DNA of 64,000 nucleotides, from positions 72,367-136,366 of the forward strand of contig DKIJ01000018.1 of NCBI GenBank assembly GCA_002454195.1, given 5' to 3'. Source of the DNA: Flavobacterium sp. UBA6721. Its GTDB lineage: Bacteria; Bacteroidota; Bacteroidia; Flavobacteriales; Flavobacteriaceae. Made by a program: the position numbers and the translations under genes. Below, in pieces: positions 16,176 through 26,240 of this stretch (position 1 is the stretch's first letter; the number at the start of each line of letters is the position of its first letter). The notes beneath the pieces were generated by a model that made no database searches, was not told the DNA's origin, and was given only the letters and a program-made list of their open reading frames with translations.

Positions 16176-18629
16176 ATGGCAAAAAAAATAATGTTTATCC
16201 TAATTCTTTTTTTAGGAATAAGTACAAAAAACACGGCACAAGTACCTACCGACACTATTCAGAAAACGAAATCAAGTCCGATTGAAATTGAAAAAATCTA
16301 CCTCCATACTGACAATAACTATTACACGGTTGGAGAATCATTATGGTACAAAGCCTATTCAGTCTATGCTTACACCAATCAACTTTTTGATCATAGCAAA
16401 ATACTCTATGTAGAACTGATTTCGCCAGAATCTAAAATAATCAGTCGTAATATAACCAACCTTGAAGGCGGTCTTGGTCATGGGGATTTTGTATTGGCGG
16501 ATTCTCTTGGTGTAAAACCAGGGACCTACCAGTTAAGAGCTTACACTAACTGGATGCGGAATTATGGAGATGATTTTGTTTTCAAAAAAGAAATCCAAAT
16601 TATTACTCCTAACAAAGAGAATGCAATCCTATCTAAAGAAAACAATAACACATAAACAGTCTCTAAGAGCAAAATAGACAATTCAAAAGTTGAAAACACA
16701 GCAGTAGTACTAGTCGATTTTTTCCCCGAAGGCGGCTCTCTTGTAGAAGATGTAATTAGTAATGTAGCCTTCAAAGCAACGGATTCCTACGGAAATCCAA
16801 TTGAAATAAAAGGGACTATTTTTGATACTAATGATAAACCAGTCACTTTATTCAAAAGTATTCATGACGGCATGGGAAAATTTATATTACAACCCAAAAA
16901 AAACCAAAAGTATTATGCCAAAGTGACCACTCCTAACAATGAAGAAATTAAAATAAACTTACCCGAAGTTCAAAAAACAGGCTACACATTAACTGTTAAT
17001 AAAGTTGATGAAAAAAAAATAGTCTCTATTAAAACCAATGCAGCTACTCTTAATCAAAACCCGGATGCTGATTTAACACTTATTTGCACCACAAGAGGTA
17101 TTACTTATTTTGAAGGAACTCAACCCTTAAAAGACACTAAACTTTCGTTTATATTACCCGAGGAAAATTTTCCGGAAGGCATTGCACAAATCACACTTAA
17201 TGATAAACTCTCCCGACCACAAAGCGAACGATTAGTTTACATTGAAAAAAACAATGATATTACAGTTTCCTTATCAACTGATAAAAAACAATATCTTCCA
17301 AAAGAAAAAGTAAACCTCAACCTTTCGGCAAAAGACAAACAAGAAAATCCTTTGATAGCTAACTTTTCAATAGCTGCAACGGACACTAATGGTATAAACG
17401 AAAATTTTGACAGCACATTGAATGTTTGTTCTTATTTCCTCATGGCTTCGGATATTAAAGGAAAAGTACACAATCCAAATTATTATTTCAACAATTCAAA
17501 TCCTGCAAGACTAAATCATTTAGATTTACTTTTATTAACCCAAGGATGGCGAGATTTTGTTTGGAAAAAATTCCCAAACCTCAACGTAAATAAAAACTTT
17601 AAAGTAGAAAAAGGAATTTCTATTACTGGAAAAGTGGAGAATTTATTTGGCACTACTGCCAAAGAAAATAATCAGGTTCAAATGATACTTTTAAATAACA
17701 AAGCTACCGCAATGCTAAATGGCACTACTGATGTGAATGGAAAATTTGAATTTAATAATATTGTTTTCAAAGGCACCGCTACCATGCTACTCAATACAAA
17801 AAATCAAAAAGGAAAAAACAGTGGCGAATTTGTATTGGACTCCATTTACAATCCGCCCATGGCTGTCGATTTTAAAGCTTTTAAACCTCTGAATGAAGAA
17901 GAAAGCCAAATAACTCAGCTTAAAACCAACCTTCGTAATAAAAACATTCTATTTAATATTCCTGAAGAAAATCAATTGAAAGATGTAATTATTACTGCAA
18001 AAAAGAAAAAAGATGACACCACTGAAAGTCGCTACGGTTTTGCCGATTTCACTTATATTCTTGAAGAAAAAGGCCCTCGATCTTCTAATATTTTTATACT
18101 GCTGCAAATTGCCATTCCTAATCTAACAGCTACTGCTAATTCAGTTCGTTTTAACCGTTATAATGGCCCACCAATTATTTTAGTTGATGGAATAGAAACG
18201 GATATGAATCTTTTGTCTTCTATTTCTACCGATGATATTGCTAAAATTGAAGCTATAAAAGGCCCTGGAGCTGCTGTTTTTGGTTCACAAGGTGCCAATG
18301 GAGCCTTAATTATCTATACCAAACTTGGAAAAGGAAGCACTACAAGTAAAAAAGTTTTTCACTCTATAGCCATGCCTATCGATGGATATCAAAATACCCG
18401 ATTTTTCTACTCTCCAGATTACAGTCAACCAAAGCCATTAGAAAATAATAAAGCTGATATTCGAAACACCTTATATTGGAATCCTTACGTTCAGCCTGAT
18501 GAAAAAGGAAACGCTACAATTTCGTATTATAACAATGAAGTTGACACAACTGTAAATATCGATTTAGAAAGAATAACCAATAATGGCATCCCTATAGTAA
18601 TTAAAAGCAGTTATCAAATTAAAAAATAA
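16176..18629 (+). pseudogene. Macroglobulin-domain / TonB-plug protein interrupted by an in-frame TAA
   Basis: One reading frame of 817 residues from ATG 16176 to stop 18629, broken only by TAA at 16653-16655. It has a signal peptide (MAKKIMFILILFLGISTKNTAQ), an MG2-type alpha-macroglobulin domain (IYLHTDNNYYTVGESLWYKAYSV and GTYQLRAYTNWMRN), then the conserved FFPEGGSLVEDV block just after the stop, a carboxypeptidase-like beta fold, and a TonB-receptor plug-like C-terminal part (IILVDGIETDMNLL and IEAIKGPGAAVFGSQGANGALIIYTK). The second half starts in frame within the domain, so the gene is likely inactive or depends on read-through. No other defect is seen. Confidence 0.75.
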
Positions 18630-18705
18630 AATCACAATTTCTTCTTAACAATTAAACTTTAAACAGCATCAGCAGTCTTATTTCAAAAATACAAACCTAT
18701 TGACT

Positions 18706-19203
18706 ATGAAAAATTTAATCACTGCAGCATTGATCGTTATGATAAGCGTATCTTCTTATGCACAAGAAGAACAACAAAGACCAACGAGACACGATGGTAA
18801 TCCGATGGAAAAATTCACGCCGGAACAGCGTAATCAACTAATGTTGAAAAAAATGACATTAGATCTTGATTTGAATGATTCCCAACAAAAAGAAATGGGA
18901 AAAATTATTGCAGAACAAAGTGCAAAAAGAGAGGCTCATTTGAAGGACAGAAAAGCTAAGACCGAAAAACCAACTTCGGACGAAATTTTCCAAATGAAAA
19001 GCAAAATGCTCGATGAACAAATTGCTATGAATGCAAAAATGCAAAAAGTCCTTTCGCCAGATCAATTCAAAAAATGGGGAGAAATGAAAAAACACCACCG
19101 TGAAGATTTCAGAAAAAAACACCGCCCTGAAATGAGACAACACGACCGTTATACCATGAAAAAAGGAATGAAGCATAAAGATAGTACTACGATAAAAAAG
19201 TAA
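18706..19203 (+). CDS. Spy-like periplasmic protein (LTXXQ type)
   Basis: 165 residues from ATG 18706; the TTG two codons earlier is not needed. A signal peptide is followed by a Glu-, Lys- and Gln-rich helical region with FTPEQRNQLMLKKMTLDLDLNDSQQKEMGKIIAEQ and VLSPDQFKKWGEMKKHHRED. The TPEQ-type pattern resembles CpxP/Spy chaperones that sense envelope stress and metals (inference). A His-rich tail HRPEMRQHDRYTM could bind metal. A paralogue lies at 50587. Confidence 0.75.
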   Translation: MKNLITAALIVMISVSSYAQEEQQRPTRHDGNPMEKFTPEQRNQLMLKKMTLDLDLNDSQQKEMGKIIAEQSAKREAHLKDRKAKTEKPTSDEIFQMKSKMLDEQIAMNAKMQKVLSPDQFKKWGEMKKHHREDFRKKHRPEMRQHDRYTMKKGMKHKDSTTIKK

Positions 19204-19218
19204 CTGTGTTCAAAATAC

Positions 19219-19261
19219 AAAAAAGGGATTAACTTTTATAATTGAGTTAATCCCTTTTTTG
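19219..19261. terminator. Bidirectional terminator after the Spy-like gene
   Basis: AAAAGGGATTAACT (19221-19234) pairs with AGTTAATCCCTTTT (19245-19258) with a 10-nt loop and flanking A and T runs. Confidence 0.88.
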
Positions 19262-19278
19262 TTGATATATGATTCTGT

Positions 19279-19533
19279 TTATTTTTTAGCATGACCGTTA
19301 TTTCCTGTTGGCAAATAATACAACCAGCTAAAACCTATCAAAAACAAAATTAAAGAGGCCACAAATGCAGGAATAAGAATCTCTTTATTGTTATCCAAAG
19401 CATTATTCAATGAAGCATACAACAACCAAATTTGGATACTCACATTCAGTATTAATATAAAAATTAACGACGAAAGAATGGCGTTTAATTTATTAGGATT
19501 GGATTGATTCTGACTTCTTCTAAAATTACTCAT
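19279..19533 (-). CDS. Small two-helix membrane protein of the nitrate reductase operon
   Basis: 84 residues with two clear transmembrane helices: LNAILSSLIFILILNVSIQIWLLY (about 16-39) and ILIPAFVASLILFLIGFSWLYYL (about 52-74). It is the last gene of the operon that encodes the nitrate reductase, the ferredoxin, the Rieske protein and the cytochrome b. It resembles the small DUF6755-type proteins I have seen in such clusters; that family name is from memory and uncertain. It may anchor or assemble the complex (inference). Confidence 0.7.
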   Translation of the reverse strand: MSNFRRSQNQSNPNKLNAILSSLIFILILNVSIQIWLLYASLNNALDNNKEILIPAFVASLILFLIGFSWLYYLPTGNNGHAKK

Positions 19534-19567
19534 AGCGATTTATTTTAATAATTTATCCTAGTTTTGC

Positions 19568-20074
19568 TTACTGCATTGCTGTTGCTGCTTTAACATATAT
19601 ATCATTTCCTTTGAAAAATACATCTAAACTTGGCAAAGCTCTAGGCGGAGGCCCTGCAATAACATCACCTGTATTAGCATCAAACGACCCCTCGTGACAT
19701 GGACAATGAATAATTCCGGTTCCTGGCTTGTAAAAAACAGAACAAGAAAGGTGGGTACATTTCTGTTCGTATGCTTTAAACTCGCCAGTTTCCAGATGAA
19801 TCAATATATAAGGAATTGTGCTTCCATCGATTACAAAAGCACGTGTTCCTCCTAGCGGAACTTCCTCTTTTTTGCATACAAAATGTTCTCCTTCTACTTC
19901 TTCTTTTGGATACATATAAGCTTTAGCGGCAACTAATCCACTACCTACCATCAATCCCCCGGATACTAAAGTTAGGAACTTAGCAAAGTCACGACGACTT
20001 ACATTAGTAGCTTGTTGTTTTTCAATTGGAAAATCCTTTTTCCAATTTTTATTTAAATTATCTTCTTTTGACAT
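19568..20074 (-). CDS. Rieske [2Fe-2S] protein with Tat-type signal anchor
   Basis: 168 residues. The N-terminus has a twin-arginine motif, VSRRDFAKFLTLVSGGLMVGSGLVAAKAYM, which acts as signal or anchor. The Rieske cluster ligands are CTHLSC (Cys and His) and CPCHEGSF (Cys and His), with the conserved GPPPRALPSLDV after them. It takes electrons from a quinol-oxidising cytochrome b and should sit on the periplasmic side. Finding a Rieske protein inside a nitrate reductase operon is unusual. Confidence 0.93.
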   Translation of the reverse strand: MSKEDNLNKNWKKDFPIEKQQATNVSRRDFAKFLTLVSGGLMVGSGLVAAKAYMYPKEEVEGEHFVCKKEEVPLGGTRAFVIDGSTIPYILIHLETGEFKAYEQKCTHLSCSVFYKPGTGIIHCPCHEGSFDANTGDVIAGPPPRALPSLDVFFKGNDIYVKAATAMQ

Positions 20075-20160
20075 TTTTTTATGTTCTAAAAAGTTTATGT
20101 TTCCAATTTCAAGTTTTAGCTTTCAAGTTGAGATACTTCTAACTTCCCACTTCTAACTTC

Positions 20161-20730
20161 TTAATATATTATCAGTTCTGTACTTCCTTTAGGCATCATG
20201 ATATTAACCTTAGTATTCACCACTTCTTTTCCAAATATGAAACTATTTACCGGAGTACTATTCGGACGCATTTCCTGGATTTCATCTTTAGTACCGTAGA
20301 ACAAAGCCCCACTTGGACAAACTGTAGCACACATTGGTTTTTTGCCCACACTGGTTCGATCGTAACACATGGTACATTTCATCATCAAATCGTAATTTTC
20401 TTCTTTCTTTGGCACACCAAAAGGACAAGCCATCACACAGTTAGAGCATCCAATACATCTTTCGGTATTAGCGGTGTGAACAATTCCGAATTCGTCTTTT
20501 GAAATTGCATCGGCCGGACAGACATTAGCACAAACAGGATCATCACAGTGCATACACACCTGAACGGTTGTTTGTACAGTAGCAGCACGATCCACATAAT
20601 TAACATGTATCATCGAATCCTGACCGTTAGTCTCGCATTCGGCACAAGCCAATTCGCAAGCCTTACAACCAATGCAACGTTGCATATCTACAAAAAACTC
20701 TTCATTTTTATTAAAACTAGTATAGTTCAT
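20161..20730 (-). CDS. 4Fe-4S ferredoxin, electron-transfer subunit (NrfC/DmsB-like)
   Basis: 189 residues with four cysteine clusters: [48 protein letters not shown], and [25 protein letters not shown], as in DmsB or NrfC. These carry four [4Fe-4S] clusters that pass electrons from the quinol module to the molybdenum subunit. No signal peptide is seen, so it is probably cytoplasmic, as is the catalytic subunit next to it. Confidence 0.94.
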   Translation of the reverse strand: MNYTSFNKNEEFFVDMQRCIGCKACELACAECETNGQDSMIHVNYVDRAATVQTTVQVCMHCDDPVCANVCPADAISKDEFGIVHTANTERCIGCSNCVMACPFGVPKKEENYDLMMKCTMCYDRTSVGKKPMCATVCPSGALFYGTKDEIQEMRPNSTPVNSFIFGKEVVNTKVNIMMPKGSTELIIY

Positions 20731-20751
20731 TTTATATCAATTCTTTATAGA

Positions 20752-22968
20752 TTAAATACTCGCGTAAGCCGTCGATTCGTTTGAAGGCGGAGCTATTTCT
20801 TTAAGTGGTTCCAAATGACAGGCGCAAACTTTAAATTCAGGTATTTTAGAAATTGGATCTAATGTTCCCGGTGTCAATTGGTTTGCTGATTTTTTCCCGG
20901 ACCAGTGGTACGGAATAAAAACAGTATCTTCCCGAATGGTTTCTACAATATTTGCCGGAAAAATTCCTTCTCCTCTTCTTGTTGAAACACGAATTAATTC
21001 TCTTTGTTTAATATTGTATTGCTTCGCCAAATTAGGATGAATTTCCAACAAAGGCTCAGGGAATTGATCTACTAATTTCCCGATTCTACGGGTTTGCGTT
21101 CCACTTAAATATTGTGATACCACACGTCCGGTAGTTAAAATCACCGGATAATCTACGCAGGTTACTTCACCCGGAAGTTTATAAGGTGCCGGATTAAAAT
21201 GGGCTTTCCCATCAGGAGTTTTAAACTTTCTGTCTTCCCACAAACGCGGAGTTCCGGGATGGTCTTCTGTTGGACACGGCCAAAAAACACCCATATTATC
21301 TTCTACTTTTTTATAAGTAATTCCATAATAATCGGCTGTTCCTCCTTTTGAAGCAACACGCAATTCATTAAAAATGGCTTCACTGTTTTCATAGGTAAAT
21401 TTATCTTTCACCCCCAAACGTTTGGCTATTTCCAAGATAATCGAAGTATCTGTTCTGGCATCTCCCGGAGGAGTAACCGCCTGACGAATACGAATTACTC
21501 TACCTTCGGCAGAAGTAGTCGTTCCTTCTTCTTCTTCCTGCAAAGAACCTGCTAAAACAATATCGGCATGACGCGCTGTTTCGTTTAAGAAAAAGTCAAT
21601 ACAAACATAATATTCTAACTTTTCCAAAGCTTCTCTAACATAATTACTGTTAGGTAAAGAAACTAGCGGATTGAAACAAATAGACAATAAACCTTTGATT
21701 TCCCCTCTGTGAATAGCTTCGATAATTTCGTAAGCCGATAAACCTTTACCCGGTAAATCTTTCTCATTAATTCCCCAAACTTCCGAAATATATTTACGGT
21801 GTTCCGGATTTTCTATATCCCTGTTTCCTGGCAATTGATCACATTTGTGACCGTGTTCTCTACCTCCTTGTCCATTTCCTTGTCCGGTAATAGTTGCATA
21901 GCCACAATAAGGTTTACCAATTCTTCCCGTTGCCAAGACTAAATTGATACATCCCAAAACATTATCTACACCTTTAGAATGGTGCTCGATTCCGCGGGCA
22001 TGAAGCAAGAAACTGGTATTGGCTTTTCCCCATAACTCAGCTGCCTGTTGTATTTTTTCTTTCTTAATTCCGGTAATTTCTTCAGCCCATTCCAGCGTAT
22101 TGTCTTTTACAGCATCTAAAGTTTCCTGAAATCCTGAAGTATGATTATCAATAAAATCATGGTCTAACATATCATGATCGGCCAAATACTTTAACATCGC
22201 ACCATACAAAGCCGAATCGGTTCCCGGACGCACATCTAAGTGAAGATCAGCTGTTCTGGCCAGCGGAATCATCCTTGGATCGATTACGATTAATTTTGCA
22301 CCTCTGTCTCTGGCTTTCCAAATCCAATGCGTCAGCGTTGGAAATGTTTCGCTAATATTGGCTCCGGCTACAATAATCACCTCAGCATATTCTAAATCCG
22401 AATAGTTGTTAGAACCTCTGTCTAAACCAAATGCTTTTTTATTTCCGGCTCCGGCACTTACCATGCACAAACGTCCGTTATAATCCAGGTTTTTGGTTTT
22501 TAAAGCGACTCTGGCAAATTTCCCAACTAAATAACTTTTCTCATTGGTCAATGAAACTCCCGAAAGCATCGAAAAAGCATCATTCCCATAAGTTTCCTGA
22601 ATACGTTTTATTTCAGAAACCGTTTTTTCCATAGCCACATCCCAGGAAGTAGGTACAAATCCTTGTCCTTCTACCCTTTTCAACGGACTTAAAAGTCGGT
22701 CTGGATGATTATTTTGCAAATAACGTTGTACTCCTTTTGGACAAAGACGGCCTTCATTAAAAGGAAATTCCATCCAGGGCTCAAACCCTACTACTTTATT
22801 TTCTTTTACAGATAGTTGAATTCCGCATTGCATTCCGCAAAAACAACAATGTGTTTTTACCAATTCATCTGGTTCATCTCTTCCCTCATAGCCTTCCTTT
22901 GGACTATAATTTTTATGTGGTCCAAATTGTGCAACAATATGCTCTTCTGAAACAGGTAATTTTGCCAT
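20752..22968 (-). CDS. Molybdopterin oxidoreductase, NasA/NapA-like nitrate reductase catalytic subunit
   Basis: 738 residues, the size of NapA and NasA. The [4Fe-4S] motif CCFCGMQCG...CPKG is at about residues 41-78. The Mo ligand is probably the Cys in [13 protein letters not shown], as in Nap and Nas. Other marks are [21 protein letters not shown] and the C-terminal molybdopterin dinucleotide-binding domain with [20 protein letters not shown]. No Tat signal, so it faces the cytoplasm. With a membrane quinol-oxidising module beside it, respiratory nitrate reduction is more likely than assimilation; the substrate is inferred from the neighbouring NarK, nirK and nor genes. Confidence 0.88.
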   Translation of the reverse strand: MAKLPVSEEHIVAQFGPHKNYSPKEGYEGRDEPDELVKTHCCFCGMQCGIQLSVKENKVVGFEPWMEFPFNEGRLCPKGVQRYLQNNHPDRLLSPLKRVEGQGFVPTSWDVAMEKTVSEIKRIQETYGNDAFSMLSGVSLTNEKSYLVGKFARVALKTKNLDYNGRLCMVSAGAGNKKAFGLDRGSNNYSDLEYAEVIIVAGANISETFPTLTHWIWKARDRGAKLIVIDPRMIPLARTADLHLDVRPGTDSALYGAMLKYLADHDMLDHDFIDNHTSGFQETLDAVKDNTLEWAEEITGIKKEKIQQAAELWGKANTSFLLHARGIEHHSKGVDNVLGCINLVLATGRIGKPYCGYATITGQGNGQGGREHGHKCDQLPGNRDIENPEHRKYISEVWGINEKDLPGKGLSAYEIIEAIHRGEIKGLLSICFNPLVSLPNSNYVREALEKLEYYVCIDFFLNETARHADIVLAGSLQEEEEGTTTSAEGRVIRIRQAVTPPGDARTDTSIILEIAKRLGVKDKFTYENSEAIFNELRVASKGGTADYYGITYKKVEDNMGVFWPCPTEDHPGTPRLWEDRKFKTPDGKAHFNPAPYKLPGEVTCVDYPVILTTGRVVSQYLSGTQTRRIGKLVDQFPEPLLEIHPNLAKQYNIKQRELIRVSTRRGEGIFPANIVETIREDTVFIPYHWSGKKSANQLTPGTLDPISKIPEFKVCACHLEPLKEIAPPSNESTAYASI

Positions 22969-22991
22969 GTTTATATACTTTTATCTTTAAA

Positions 22992-24041
22992 TTATCCAAA
23001 TAAATTTCCACCAGTCTGTCTTGCTCTCAGGTGTGCTTTCGCCAATCGGGCTCTTTTCCCTTCAGGACTTAAATCAAGGTGCGAACCACCATCTTCCATC
23101 GAAAAGTCGAAACCTAATTGTTTAGTCACTATTTTCAAATCGTCAATATGCAATTTGGTAGCAAATTCTTCTCCGGTATGTGGACAAACCGCCATTCCTT
23201 TTCTTCTTCCTTCCTTATTATATATGTGTGCACCAATTTGAGCCGGACGCTGAATGATATGGAAAAATTTACCAAACGGAATCCAAATCAAAAACATAAT
23301 TACCGTAACAGCATGAAGAACAGCCAAAAAGTCGAATGCAAAACCTTTCATGAATTGGTACGAATAAGTCAATCCCAATCCTGTAACCGAAATAGCTATC
23401 AATAAAATGAGCGGCAACAAATCGCCTTCAAAAGACTGAGTTGCAATCAATCCCGGATTAGTCAATCGTCTTCTTAAATAATACAATGAACCAAAAATCA
23501 CTAAATAAGAAGACCAGTTCAACGCATGAAATGTCAGGAATGCCATGATAGAATCCAATTCAAAATCCATTACCTTGAAACCAAAGAAATGTGCTTCGTA
23601 AACCGAAATAGAATTAGGAGCCATCGTAAAGTGAATCCAACCAAATGTAAGCGGAATGGTGATTAAAAAAGCCGATGTACAACCTACAGCAATCATAAAA
23701 TGCGCTACCCAACGGTATTTTCCCCTTGGATATATAAATTTTTGAAAAGCTATATTTTCGATAGATTCTTTAGAAGCAAACCAAAAATGTGAAAACACCT
23801 TTCCTGTAAACAGGAAACAAATTCCTCTTTTGAAATAAATCCACGTAGGTGGTCTTTGCAACCACACCGTATAACGATAAACAATCCCAAAGAAAGCGAA
23901 TACAGTCCCAAACAAGTAGGTAATTAAAGCTGCATCAAAATTTTGCAATTCTCTTGAACCATAAAACACTAACACAATCATAAATACTGAAAGTAGTGTG
24001 GCAATGAGCAATGCTTTTACATTATATGTTCTGTTTTTCAT
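22992..24041 (-). CDS. Membrane cytochrome b-like subunit of the nitrate reductase operon
   Basis: 349 residues with several transmembrane helices (for instance LLIATLLSVFMIVLVFYG, FMIAVGCTSAFLITIPLTF, FDFLAVLHAVTVIMFLIWI). His residues in or near helices, such as WVAHFMIAV, YEAHFFGFKV, LTFHALNW, LHAVTV and FFHIIQRP, are candidate heme b ligands, as in NarI or heterodisulfide-reductase-like cytochromes b. The C-terminus is a soluble cytoplasmic tail. It likely oxidises quinol and feeds the Rieske and ferredoxin subunits (inference). A TAGATTTG -7-like element lies at 24079-24072. Confidence 0.75.
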   Translation of the reverse strand: MKNRTYNVKALLIATLLSVFMIVLVFYGSRELQNFDAALITYLFGTVFAFFGIVYRYTVWLQRPPTWIYFKRGICFLFTGKVFSHFWFASKESIENIAFQKFIYPRGKYRWVAHFMIAVGCTSAFLITIPLTFGWIHFTMAPNSISVYEAHFFGFKVMDFELDSIMAFLTFHALNWSSYLVIFGSLYYLRRRLTNPGLIATQSFEGDLLPLILLIAISVTGLGLTYSYQFMKGFAFDFLAVLHAVTVIMFLIWIPFGKFFHIIQRPAQIGAHIYNKEGRRKGMAVCPHTGEEFATKLHIDDLKIVTKQLGFDFSMEDGGSHLDLSPEGKRARLAKAHLRARQTGGNLFG

Positions 24042-24551
24042 TTTAATTTTAGTATTACACGCTTACAATTACAAATCTATTTTTATCCAAAAATCCAAAG
24101 GTTTTTCTTCGGGAGTAAAATTAAACAAAAGAAAAACTAAGTAAAACTACTTAAGGGTTTTTCTAAAGTACAAAAACACTTAAATATGTTATAATTCATG
24201 TACAAATCAATAATTTCAATCGAATGTCATCAAACTATTAATTTTCGATATAAAATTGTAAAAAACGTACTGCTTTATTGAATATCAACTGAGTTCCAAT
24301 TATTTTTCAAATTAAGTATTCCTTCAGGGCAAACGCACGAGTTTTATTTTTGCCACGAATTACACTAATTAGCACAAATAGTATTGATTCTAAAATAAAT
24401 TACACAAATTTTTATCTGCCTTTGGTAGATTTGTGGAATATTATAACATCCAAATTAGTGTTATTTCGTGTAACCTGCCTGTCGGCAGACAGGTTCGTGG
24501 CTACTTTTTTTATTTCTGGAACTGGTGCGTTTGCCATGAGTATTTCTTCAT
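24042..24551. other. Long spacer between the nitrate reductase operon and the narK pair
   Basis: 510 nt without a gene. It holds a -7-like element for the cytochrome b gene (24072-24079) and, from about 24346, the CACGAATTACAC / ACAAATT dispersed repeat. The rest is AT-rich sequence with no coding signal. I saw no CRP/FNR-type palindrome at the expected spacing from the -7 element, unlike the narK, nirK, norC and rrf2 promoters. Confidence 0.6.
24346..24502. repeat. Dispersed intergenic repeat with two embedded palindromes
   Basis: Begins TTTGCCACGAATTACACTAA and ends TTAGTGTTATTTCGTGTAACC then TTCGTGGC, so the ends are inverted copies of each other. Inside are ATCTGCCTTTGGTAGAT (24414-24430) and CCTGCCTGTCGGCAGACAGG (24474-24493). 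The first palindrome is repeated almost exactly at 40263-40279, a second type at 54307-54327. Confidence 0.65.
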
Positions 24552-26213
24552 TTAACTTGGTCTCTCACATCCTTTTCGATTGTAAAACCACCAGTTAATA
24601 ACAGTAGCTAATATTGTAAAAACAATAAGCCCCATGAAGAATTGTATCACAGTTCCATTGGCAGAAATGTTATTCCCTATTAATTTTGAAAAAATAAAAG
24701 GACCAAAAGCGGCAATGGCTGCTGTCCAACCAATAACACCTGCTGCCTGTCTCTGATTTTCTGAAAAGATAATTGGAAACTGTCTAAAAGTTCCGGCATT
24801 TCCAATACCAGTAAAGAAAAACATCGCTAAAATTACTCCAACAAATAACGGAAACTGATCCATACTGGTAGGAGATACTAATCCCTGAGTGATTAAAATA
24901 ACAGCTCCTGCTAAAATTCCAATACCTGTAATAGTTGTCAAGATGGCTCCTCCTACTTTATCAGCAATAAATCCAAAAGCTATTCTGCTGGCAGAACCAA
25001 TAAGCGGACCATAAAAAGCATACACTAACGGATCCGGAGCGTTTGGAAAATCACCATATAAAAATTTTATCATCAAAGGAAAAGCTGCTGACAAACCGGC
25101 AAAAGTTCCAAAAGTCATTAGATAAGTAATTGTACAATACCAGGTATGTTTGTTTTTAAAAATATCCATCTGCTCTTTTACTGAAGCCTGCATTGGGATA
25201 CTTTTTAAAAAGAACCAACTCATACATGCCAAAACTAAGAGAAAACCAATATACCAAAATGCAGCAGATTGAATATAGATACTGCTTTTATTTACCGCCT
25301 CATTTTTGGGGCTTATTTTGTTTAATATTTTTTCAGCTAACTTAGGATTTGCATTAGCTATGGCTTTCGATTTTACTTCCAAAGGCAAAGCTGCAAAAAC
25401 TACTGTATTATCTGCTGATTTTACGGCAGTTGTTACTGAATCTAAAAGCGGTTTCTTTACAGTAGCCAAAATTTTATTTTGCGTTTTAACGTCCAAAGCG
25501 GCAAAAACTTCTTTTTGCTTTTCAATTGTTGAGTCTGTTAAAACATTTTGTGTTTCTTTGGCATCGATACTTGTAAATACCGAAGTGGTCCCGTAAATAC
25601 TAACACTCAAAATAATCGGAGTAATAAACTGAGCTAAAGAAACCCCAAAATTCCCAATACCCGCTTGGATTCCCAACGCTGTTCCTTTTAATCTTTTTGG
25701 AAAAAACAAACTTGTACTAGGCATAAAAGATGAAAAATCTCCGCCACCAAAACCAGTGGTAATAGCCAAAAGAACAAATACCCAAAATGGAGTAGAGGTA
25801 TCCATCACTGCAAACCCGATTCCAATTGCTGGAATTAATTTGAGTAAAGTTGCCACAGTCACTACATGCCTTGTTCCGAAAATAGGCAGAATAAAGGTGT
25901 GTATAATTCGTAAAAAACCCGCAGCTAATCCCGGAATAGCCACCAACCAAAAAAGCTGATCTTTAGAAAATGAAAAACCAAGTCCAGGAAGTTTCACCGC
26001 AATGACACTCATCATAAACCAGGAAGCAAATGATAAGATTAATGAAAGAGTGGTTACTGTTAATGTTTTCCAGGCAATTTTACTACCTGTTGCCGCCCAG
26101 AATGCTTCATCCTCAGGCTCCCACTTGGTCAACCACGTATTACTTTTATTGGTTTGCTTTTCGTTAGATACATTTTCAGGCTCTGATCCTATTTTTTTTA
26201 AGTATGTATCCAT
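24552..26213 (-). CDS. NarK-type nitrate/nitrite transporter with a large inter-helix insertion
   Basis: 553 residues, about 100 longer than a typical NarK. MFS helices are clear (for example LTVTTLSLILSFASWFMMSVI at the start), and the NarK-type glycine-rich motifs are visible in TGFGGGDFSSFMPSTSLFFPKRLKG and GIGNAGTFRQFP. Between the sixth and seventh helices is an insertion of roughly 100 residues (about 210-310), rich in Ala, Lys, Asp and Thr (VLTDSTIEKQKEVFAALD...). Likely moves nitrate or nitrite across the inner membrane. The gene lies 27 nt after a second NarK-type gene. Confidence 0.88.
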   Translation of the reverse strand: MDTYLKKIGSEPENVSNEKQTNKSNTWLTKWEPEDEAFWAATGSKIAWKTLTVTTLSLILSFASWFMMSVIAVKLPGLGFSFSKDQLFWLVAIPGLAAGFLRIIHTFILPIFGTRHVVTVATLLKLIPAIGIGFAVMDTSTPFWVFVLLAITTGFGGGDFSSFMPSTSLFFPKRLKGTALGIQAGIGNFGVSLAQFITPIILSVSIYGTTSVFTSIDAKETQNVLTDSTIEKQKEVFAALDVKTQNKILATVKKPLLDSVTTAVKSADNTVVFAALPLEVKSKAIANANPKLAEKILNKISPKNEAVNKSSIYIQSAAFWYIGFLLVLACMSWFFLKSIPMQASVKEQMDIFKNKHTWYCTITYLMTFGTFAGLSAAFPLMIKFLYGDFPNAPDPLVYAFYGPLIGSASRIAFGFIADKVGGAILTTITGIGILAGAVILITQGLVSPTSMDQFPLFVGVILAMFFFTGIGNAGTFRQFPIIFSENQRQAAGVIGWTAAIAAFGPFIFSKLIGNNISANGTVIQFFMGLIVFTILATVINWWFYNRKGCERPS

Positions 26214-26240
26214 AATATTATTTTTTAAAATTATTCTATT

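Noticed and set aside
16562..16774. 70-residue minus-strand frame across the TAA of the macroglobulin gene
   Set aside because: It is antisense to a clear conserved coding frame on the plus strand and has no family match.
24042..24350. CRP/FNR-like site for the nitrate reductase operon
   Set aside because: At the position 29.5 nt from the -7 candidate (24072-24079) the sequence is not a palindrome.
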